Shown one piece after another: positions 14,689-20,024 of a stretch of 20,024 nucleotides of DNA. Origin of the DNA: Faecimorpha sp963627615 (lineage in GTDB: Bacteria; Bacillota; Clostridia; Lachnospirales; Bianqueaceae); contig CAVGBV010000044.1 of NCBI GenBank assembly GCA_963627615.1, positions 1 through 20,024 on the forward strand. The letters run 5' to 3'. The position numbers were made by a program, and so were the translations under genes. Numbering within the stretch: the first letter of the stretch is position 1; each line of letters begins with the position of its first letter. Under the pieces are notes generated by a model. It was given only the letters and a program-made list of their open reading frames with translations, searched no databases and had not been told where the DNA came from.

Positions 14689-16542
14689 TCACCCAAATAA
14701 GCTTTCGAATTCTTCTCCGGTCAGCTTTTCCTTTTCCATCAAAAGCTCCGCTCCCTTATGAAGAATTGTTTCATTCTCATGCAGTACCTGTCTCGCCTTA
14801 TCGTAGGCTTCATCCACCAGAGCCTTCACCTCACGGTCGATTTGATCAGCTACGGTCTCTCCGTAATTTCTGGAATGTCCGATCTCTTTGCCCAGGAAAA
14901 TCTCTTCATCCTGTTCGCCGAACTGAAGCGGTCCCAGCGTATCGCTCATACCGTACCGTGTGATCATGTTCCGGGCAATCTCACTAACACGTTCAATATC
15001 ATTGGATGCGCCCGTCGTCACATCCTGCAGAATCAGCTCTTCCGCGGCCCGTCCTCCAAGGAGTCCTGCCATCTCTGCCTTCAACTCCTGCTTACTGGCA
15101 TACATATGGTCATCCTGAGGCAGAGACATTGTATAGCCGCCTGCCATACCTGTCGGAATAATCGAAATCGCGTGTACCGGATCCAGTTCCGGCAGCAGAT
15201 GATGCAGAATCGCGTGGCCTACCTCATGATATGCCGTCACCTTCTTCTCCTTATCGGAGATTCTGCGGCTCTTCTTTTCCGCNNNNNNNNNNCCGATGCC
15301 AACCCGCACCATGGATGCCTGTACATCCTCCATCGTAATGAACTTACGTTTGTTTCTCGCGGCCAGAATGGCGGCTTCGTTCAAAAGGTTCTCCAAATCC
15401 GCCGGTGTGAATCCTACCGTGATATGCGCGATCGCCTTCAGATCCACGTCCTCCGCCAAAGGCTTATCATGCGCATAGAGATCCAGAATCTCCTGCCGTC
15501 CGCGCACATCCGGACGGTTGACAACGATCTGCCTGTCAAAACGGCCCGGACGCAGAAGCGCCGGATCCAGAATATCCACACGGTTGGTCGCCGCCATTAC
15601 AATTACGCCTTCATTGACTGTAAAGCCGTCCATCTCTACCAGTAGCTGGTTCAGGGTCTGCTCCCTCTCATCATGTCCGCCGCCGAGTCCCGCGCCGCGT
15701 CGGCGTCCGACCGCGTCGATCTCGTCGATAAACACGATGCAGGGTGCGTGGCGCTTGGCCTGCTCAAACAAATCCCGCACACGGGAAGCGCCGACACCCA
15801 CAAACATCTCTACAAAGTCAGAACCGGAAATGCTGAAAAACGGTACGCCGGCCTCTCCCGCCACAGCCTTGGCAAGATAGGTTTTACCGGTTCCCGGAGG
15901 GCCGACCAGGATCACTCCCTTGGGGATTCTGGCTCCCAATGCGGAAAAGCGTTCCGGGTTCTTCAGAAAGTCTACCAGTTCCTGCATCTCTTCTTTTTCT
16001 TCATAAGAGCCCGCGACCTGGCGGAACGTGATGGGGTTCTTGTTCTTATCCACCATGCGCGCATGGCTCTTGCCAAAATTCATGGCCTGCCCGCCTCCGC
16101 CGTTCTGCATCCGTCCCATCACAAATACCAGCACGATAATGCCGACTACGGTCACCAGCAGATACGGCAGAATCTCTACCCATATGCTGGTCTCCTCCAG
16201 CGCCTCAGTATAGATCGGGACTGTTCCGTGCTCTGATGCCATCATCTGCCGGAAATTCTCTATATTAGAAACAAAGAAATAATAGACCCGCGTCTGATTG
16301 CCGTCATTTACATAAAAAACCGCGTTGCCGGAGGCCGCGTCCCCGACGGCGACCGGAACAAGCTGCACCTTCTGAATATTACTCTCCTGCTTCAGGAGTT
16401 CCTCCGCTCCCTGATCGCTGAGCCAGGTCTTCTGCGAACCCACGCTATCCCATACAAAATACAGGATCATCATAATAACCACCATAAACAGCAGATAGGT
16501 TCCCATGCCCTTTACTGAATTATTTCTTCCTGGTTCCTGCAC
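14689..16542 (-). CDS. ftsH: Membrane ATP-dependent zinc metalloprotease FtsH
   Basis: FtsH unfolds and degrades membrane and regulatory proteins as a membrane hexamer. The 617-residue frame has TM1 at about 15-31, an extracytoplasmic domain, TM2 at about 121-144, then a glycine-rich linker and the AAA domain: Walker A GPPGTGKT (214-221), Walker B CIVFIDEID (about 268-276) and the second region of homology ATNRVDILDPALLRPGRFDR. The protease domain has HEVGH (439-443), with the third zinc ligand in the TTGASNDIERV region. The start is a GTG at 16542, seven bases after AGGAGG; longer starts up to 16623 lack this site. It overlaps tilS by 31 bases. Ten Ns at 15283-15292 replace codons just before AEKKSRR. 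The frame survives, but the residues there are unknown and the true length may differ. Confidence 0.97.
   Translation of the reverse strand: MQEPGRNNSVKGMGTYLLFMVVIMMILYFVWDSVGSQKTWLSDQGAEELLKQESNIQKVQLVPVAVGDAASGNAVFYVNDGNQTRVYYFFVSNIENFRQMMASEHGTVPIYTEALEETSIWVEILPYLLVTVVGIIVLVFVMGRMQNGGGGQAMNFGKSHARMVDKNKNPITFRQVAGSYEEKEEMQELVDFLKNPERFSALGARIPKGVILVGPPGTGKTYLAKAVAGEAGVPFFSISGSDFVEMFVGVGASRVRDLFEQAKRHAPCIVFIDEIDAVGRRRGAGLGGGHDEREQTLNQLLVEMDGFTVNEGVIVMAATNRVDILDPALLRPGRFDRQIVVNRPDVRGRQEILDLYAHDKPLAEDVDLKAIAHITVGFTPADLENLLNEAAILAARNKRKFITMEDVQASMVRVGIXXXXAEKKSRRISDKEKKVTAYHEVGHAILHHLLPELDPVHAISIIPTGMAGGYTMSLPQDDHMYASKQELKAEMAGLLGGRAAEELILQDVTTGASNDIERVSEIARNMITRYGMSDTLGPLQFGEQDEEIFLGKEIGHSRNYGETVADQIDREVKALVDEAYDKARQVLHENETILHKGAELLMEKEKLTGEEFESLFG
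15283..15292. other. Assembly gap (ten Ns) inside ftsH
   Basis: Ten consecutive Ns interrupt the ftsH coding sequence between VGI and AEKKSRR. The first affected codon reads GGN, so it is Gly whatever the base; three further codons are unknown. FtsH proteins usually have only one or two residues between VGI and EKKSR, so the Ns may be a fixed-size placeholder rather than ten real bases. Confidence 0.95.
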
Positions 16543-17915
16543 GTTTTTACCTCCTCTTTCTCCAGCCCGGCCGGACGGTAATCCAACCGCACCGCTTTCT
16601 TTTCTCCTTGCTTTAACCGGCATTCATCGCTCATACGCTCTGTTACGATCCATACAATATGACTGCCTACGGCTGCCAATACCATTTTTCCTCTTTGCTC
16701 CTGCGGAATCTTCTGATCAATCATATATTTTTTCAGGCTCTTTCTCCCGCCTCCGGCGCCTATATAATCTCCCGTACGGCGTGTCCTGATACAAAGGGGC
16801 TCTGTGATTGTATCACAACTTACCCATTTTGTATATGGATAATCCGGGATTTCCCCTGTTTTTTCTCCGGGATTTTCGCTGTACTGCGCCCGAAACTCTC
16901 CCCAAGGCGTCTCGTGCCATGTCCCGTCAATATAGAGCGGCATTTCCACCTGTGACGGCTGTACCGCCTTCTCCTGACATAACCGGTCATAACTCTTATA
17001 AAAAACACGGCCGCCCGGAAGCATGATCCGGCTTCCTGTCTGTTTGCCGCAAAGCTCTGTCAGCATCTGTATGTGAACGCTCTCGATGTCCTTGAGCCCT
17101 CCGCTCCTCTCCAGCCACAATCGCAGCAGCCGGCGCCGCATGGCTTCCGGAAACGCTTTCCAAGCGGAAATCCGCAGTTCGCCTTCCGGGCAGACCTCTG
17201 AATAATGCTTTTCGGCTTCTTCTTCCATATAAGCCTCTTCCTCACGCAACAGACTGGCCATCTCTCCAAGTGTCCGGCTGATGGCGGGATTTTTCTCCCG
17301 CAGCAGCGGCAGAAGCCGCACCCGGATCCAGTTGCGCGTATACGCATCGTCTACATTGGAGGCGTCTTCCATATATTTCAGATGATTTTCCTGAATATAC
17401 TCGTCGATTCTCTCGCGGCGGATCCCCAGAAAAGGACGCAAAATCTGATTCTGACGCCGCTCCATCCCTCCAAGGCCCTTTAATCCGCAGCCTCGTATCA
17501 GATGCAGAAGCACCGTTTCCGCCTGATCCTCCAGATGATGAGCGGTTACAATATATCCGCCGTCCGCCTCTTCACGCAAAACAGCATATCGGAGATTACG
17601 GGCCGCTTCTTCTATGCTCTCTCCGGTGCGCTCCACCCGCTCCAGAACATTAACATAGCGGATTCGGCAAGGAATCCCCCACTGATCCGCAAGTCCCGTC
17701 AACCACGCGGCCTCCTGATCGGCCTCCGGCCTCAGGCCATGATGCACATAAACCGCGCATAGCTCGAATTGCAGCTCCTGCCGCAGCTTTTCTAATACAT
17801 GCAGCAAACAGATCGAGTCCCGTCCCCCAGAACAGGCTGCGACGAGTCTCTGTCCGCATCCGGCGATTCCCTCTTCCATAAGAACCCGCCTGGTTTCCGT
17901 TTCGATGTTCTGCAT
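16512..17915 (-). CDS. tilS: tRNA(Ile)-lysidine synthase TilS
   Basis: TilS modifies C34 of the CAU-anticodon tRNA-Ile to lysidine, so that it reads AUA. The 467-residue protein has the PP-loop ATP motif SGGRDS (29-34), VHHGLRPEADQEA, AHHLEDQAETVLLHLIRG in the N-terminal catalytic domain, and NWIRVRLLPLL. The C-terminal TilS domain is recognisable from RRTGDYIGAGGGRKSLKKYM and IPQEQR. The ATG at 17915 has a perfect AAAGGAGG six bases upstream. The tilS 3' end contains the ftsH ribosome site and GTG start. In most Firmicutes hpt lies between tilS and ftsH; here there is no room for it. Confidence 0.97.
   Translation of the reverse strand: MQNIETETRRVLMEEGIAGCGQRLVAACSGGRDSICLLHVLEKLRQELQFELCAVYVHHGLRPEADQEAAWLTGLADQWGIPCRIRYVNVLERVERTGESIEEAARNLRYAVLREEADGGYIVTAHHLEDQAETVLLHLIRGCGLKGLGGMERRQNQILRPFLGIRRERIDEYIQENHLKYMEDASNVDDAYTRNWIRVRLLPLLREKNPAISRTLGEMASLLREEEAYMEEEAEKHYSEVCPEGELRISAWKAFPEAMRRRLLRLWLERSGGLKDIESVHIQMLTELCGKQTGSRIMLPGGRVFYKSYDRLCQEKAVQPSQVEMPLYIDGTWHETPWGEFRAQYSENPGEKTGEIPDYPYTKWVSCDTITEPLCIRTRRTGDYIGAGGGRKSLKKYMIDQKIPQEQRGKMVLAAVGSHIVWIVTERMSDECRLKQGEKKAVRLDYRPAGLEKEEVKTCRNQEEIIQ
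16550..16555 (-). promoter_or_regulatory. Ribosome binding site deciding the ftsH GTG start
   Basis: On the minus strand this reads AGGAGG, seven bases before GTG at 16542, and lies inside the tilS coding sequence. It is the only strong site near the ftsH N-terminus, so the GTG is preferred over the upstream in-frame codons and over the ATG inside the first membrane-proximal segment. Confidence 0.85.
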
Positions 17916-17964
17916 GCCGCGCCTCCTTTGCCAGTTTTATCCAAAGCCGATTCCGACAGCGTTT

Positions 17965-17993
17965 ATTTTACCATAGCACCGCCGAAAAAGCAA
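17965..17993 (-). promoter_or_regulatory. Sigma-A promoter of tilS-ftsH
   Basis: On the minus strand: -35 TTGCTT (17988-17993), a 17-base spacer, then -10 TAAAAT (17965-17970) preceded by TGG as an extended -10. The predicted start near 17958 gives a leader of about 43 bases. It sits just after the spoIIE terminator in the 107-base gap, so tilS-ftsH is separated from the sporulation gene. Confidence 0.75.
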
Positions 17994-17995
17994 GT

Positions 17996-18020
17996 AAAAA
18001 GGAGGACATGAAGCCCTCCT
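17996..18020 (-). terminator. Rho-independent terminator of spoIIE
   Basis: Two bases after the spoIIE TAG stop the minus strand forms a stem AGGAGG / CCTCCT, extendable by one G-T pair, with a short loop, followed directly by TTTTT and a second T-run a few bases on. The stem is short but the T-tract is canonical. Confidence 0.8.
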
Positions 18021-18022
18021 GC

Positions 18023-20024
18023 CTATTTTCGAGCGATCTTCATCGTGATCACAGTCATATCGTCCCGTGCGCCGCATCCCCGTACGCTGTCAAAAATGCG
18101 CCTTGCCATCTGGCGGCTTGTCGCCCCCGCTTCCTCCAAAAGCACCTGGCGGATTCGTCGTTCTACAGCCTCGCATCCTTCTCTCTGGTCAAAAACTCCA
18201 TCGGATGCCAGAATGATCCAATCCCCTTCATCCACCTGATCCTGAAAGACTTCCCATTCCGCCTTTTCGATGATTCCGACCGGTACGTTGTCCGACCGGT
18301 AGATCTGTATGCGTCCCTGTCTCTTTAAGATTGTAGCCGCGCTTCCCGCCTTCGCGATATGAACACTGCCGGTATACAGGTTCATAACAGCCATGTCGAT
18401 CGTTGAAAAATGTTCTCCGTCCCCACTCAAAAGAAGCATGGAATTGAGAAGCCGTATGGCCTCTGCTTCCTCCGCGCCCGCATTTAGGATCAGTCTCAGA
18501 AGATACAGTGCCCGCTCGCTCTCGCCTCCGGCTCTGTCCCCGACTCCCATGCCGTCACTGATGGCCGCCACATACCGGCCTCCGGGCAGCTGTCCCATCC
18601 AGGTACTGTCCCCGCTTACGATTTCTACTCCTCTGGACAGGATACTCCCATCCACCCGCAGACGGCAGGTCTCCTCCATCTTCCAGTCCCATAGTCCCTG
18701 CCGAATCATCCGGCTGTCCGTCACCTGTACAGGAATGCCGAGCAGCGCGCTGACCCTACTCTCCAGCTGAACTTTCAGCTTCTTGTTATATCCCGTCCCT
18801 ATCTGCATATTTAACGTATAGCGCCCTGTCTTCAGATCCTTTACTACCTGACTTCTCTGTATCGGTAGATTGCCGCGTTCCAATTCCTCCTGAATCCTAC
18901 GGCTCATATTCTGATCCAGTTCCAGCTGCGTGCACAGATAATTTCTCAAATTCTGCAGCATCCCCGCCATGCAGCCCAATTCCTCCGCCGCAATCTGCGC
19001 CCCACGCCGCATACGGTTTTCCCAGCTCAGATTCAGTCGATACAATTCATAATGCCGATTGGTCCGTTTAATAAATTCTTCGCTGTTATTACAGCGATTC
19101 AAAAAGAACAGCGGGATATCCTTTTTTTCTATGATTCCTTTATACCTTGCCGCCTCCATAATCGCGCCGATAGTCTCATATGTCTCACTGAACCGCTCTC
19201 CCCAACAGGAGGAATGATATTCACAGTTCCCGCAGACACGCTCTGAGAGATCTTCCAGAATTCTGCCCGTATCGAGACTATTCAGGCTCTTCTCCCGATT
19301 GGACTCCCGCAGCACCGTCCCCAGTTCCTCCATTGCCGCACTGCTTCTGGAAAGCATTCGGCTCATATGCTGCTGCATTGTGCGCACCTCTCCGGCACCC
19401 GCTTCTTCCTGGAGCGTCCTGCCCCATAAAAAGCGCTCATAGAGTTTTCCCGGCACCCAGATAAAGCATAAACCAGCGCCGCATAGCGACGCAAGCTCCC
19501 ATATCACAACCTGCCCCTGAAAGAGGAGAAGGAGCACCAGCCCTCCCAGCACCCCGCCCAGCGCTACCGCCCCTTTCCCCAATTCTCTGAAAAAGCTGCT
19601 GATCATGACCGTCAAAATGCATAACAGGAGAAAACTGTCTCCCGTCCGTTCCATCATTCTCAGGACAGCCGCCGCAGGCAGACTGAACAGGAGTCCATAG
19701 GAGATTCCCCGATAATAGGCGCCCGCCAGACACAAAAAGAGCAGCAACCCCTTCCATACCGCGCTCCATGGAAGTATCGCAAGAAAAGTACCAAGCGAGA
19801 CCGCCAAAACGGCGCAGCCCTCCTCCTCCGATAGTTGAAACCCTGCCGTAGACTGCTGCCACAGCCTGTCTGCCCCCATCTGATAGAGCAGGATCCAGAT
19901 CAGAAAAACAACACTCTCCAGGCTGACCATCAGAAACTGATACGGTGTTTTCCAGATCACAGCCGCCAGCAGCGCCGATATCGGGAGCATCATTGCCTGC
20001 AGCATACTCCTTGCCATGGACGGC
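18023..20024 (-). CDS. spoIIE: Stage II sporulation protein E, PP2C phosphatase (partial, N-terminus outside window)
   Basis: SpoIIE dephosphorylates SpoIIAA to free sigma-F in the forespore and also sits at the polar division septum. About 667 codons are visible and the frame stays open to the right edge. Family members are about 800 residues with ten membrane helices; only about seven are seen here (first 190 residues), so the first helices are missing. The ATG at 20017 has no ribosome site and is probably internal. A linker follows with a cysteine cluster RVCGNCEYHSSCW (Cys262, 265 and 271, counted from that ATG), then the PP2C domain: AISDGMGVGDRA (Asp488), STIDMAV (Asp541), LASDGVFD (Asp606) and ARDDMTVI (Asp652/653), all metal-site acids present. 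It ends at a terminator, so it appears to be transcribed apart from tilS. The presence of spoIIE indicates an endospore-forming lineage. Confidence 0.96.
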   Translation of the reverse strand, partial: PSMARSMLQAMMLPISALLAAVIWKTPYQFLMVSLESVVFLIWILLYQMGADRLWQQSTAGFQLSEEEGCAVLAVSLGTFLAILPWSAVWKGLLLFLCLAGAYYRGISYGLLFSLPAAAVLRMMERTGDSFLLLCILTVMISSFFRELGKGAVALGGVLGGLVLLLLFQGQVVIWELASLCGAGLCFIWVPGKLYERFLWGRTLQEEAGAGEVRTMQQHMSRMLSRSSAAMEELGTVLRESNREKSLNSLDTGRILEDLSERVCGNCEYHSSCWGERFSETYETIGAIMEAARYKGIIEKKDIPLFFLNRCNNSEEFIKRTNRHYELYRLNLSWENRMRRGAQIAAEELGCMAGMLQNLRNYLCTQLELDQNMSRRIQEELERGNLPIQRSQVVKDLKTGRYTLNMQIGTGYNKKLKVQLESRVSALLGIPVQVTDSRMIRQGLWDWKMEETCRLRVDGSILSRGVEIVSGDSTWMGQLPGGRYVAAISDGMGVGDRAGGESERALYLLRLILNAGAEEAEAIRLLNSMLLLSGDGEHFSTIDMAVMNLYTGSVHIAKAGSAATILKRQGRIQIYRSDNVPVGIIEKAEWEVFQDQVDEGDWIILASDGVFDQREGCEAVERRIRQVLLEEAGATSRQMARRIFDSVRGCGARDDMTVITMKIARK

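Noticed and set aside
14758..15645. 295-codon plus-strand open frame opposite ftsH
   Set aside because: It is antisense to the conserved FtsH protease domain and crosses the N gap; nothing in it resembles a protein family.
1..20024. CRISPR arrays, insertion sequences, tRNA genes, prophage genes
   Set aside because: No direct-repeat arrays, transposase motifs, cloverleaf-like sequences or phage-type proteins were seen; the window is almost fully coding on one strand.

Overview
The window is a gene-dense piece of a low-to-mid GC Gram-positive chromosome, and every gene reads from the minus strand. A spoIIE phosphatase, the order spoIIE-tilS-ftsH-dusB-greA-lysS, AGGAGG-type ribosome sites, sigma-A promoters and an N-terminal-anchored CdaR all point to an endospore-forming Clostridia member, most likely Lachnospiraceae. 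I cannot name a genus. There are no tRNA or rRNA genes, insertion sequences, phage genes or CRISPR arrays, and no gene-free stretch exceeds about 120 bases. One run of ten Ns (15283-15292) marks an assembly gap inside ftsH.

Layout in transcription order (high to low coordinates). (1) spoIIE, cut by the right edge, ends at a rho-independent terminator. (2) A new sigma-A promoter drives tilS, ftsH (overlapping tilS by 31 bp, with no hpt between them), a small unrecognised cytoplasmic protein, and dusB. (3) A near-consensus promoter at the dusB stop codon drives greA-lysS. (4) A promoter with an extended -10 after lysS starts a long run of tightly spaced genes: a small two-helix membrane protein, a polytopic membrane protein with a charged tail, a stem-loop, cdaA (c-di-AMP synthase), cdaR (its YbbR-domain regulator), a membrane-anchored MutS-like ATPase, a fusion of sn-glycerol-1-phosphate dehydrogenase (AraM/EgsA) to a GH43-type beta-propeller, a RecB-like nuclease plus XPD/DinG-type iron-sulfur helicase, and a WalJ/YycJ-type metallo-beta-lactamase hydrolase cut by the left edge.

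Segments 1-3 are conserved housekeeping and sporulation genes for tRNA modification and charging, membrane proteolysis and transcript cleavage. Segment 4 is the unusual part. In many Firmicutes cdaA-cdaR is followed by glmM. Here it is followed by two DNA-transaction genes (MutS-like, helicase-nuclease), a WalJ-type hydrolase and a dehydrogenase-glycosidase fusion. The junctions overlap by 8, 8 and 1 bases or are separated by 1 base, so these genes are probably co-transcribed. The AraM::GH43 fusion is the most unusual single gene in the window.
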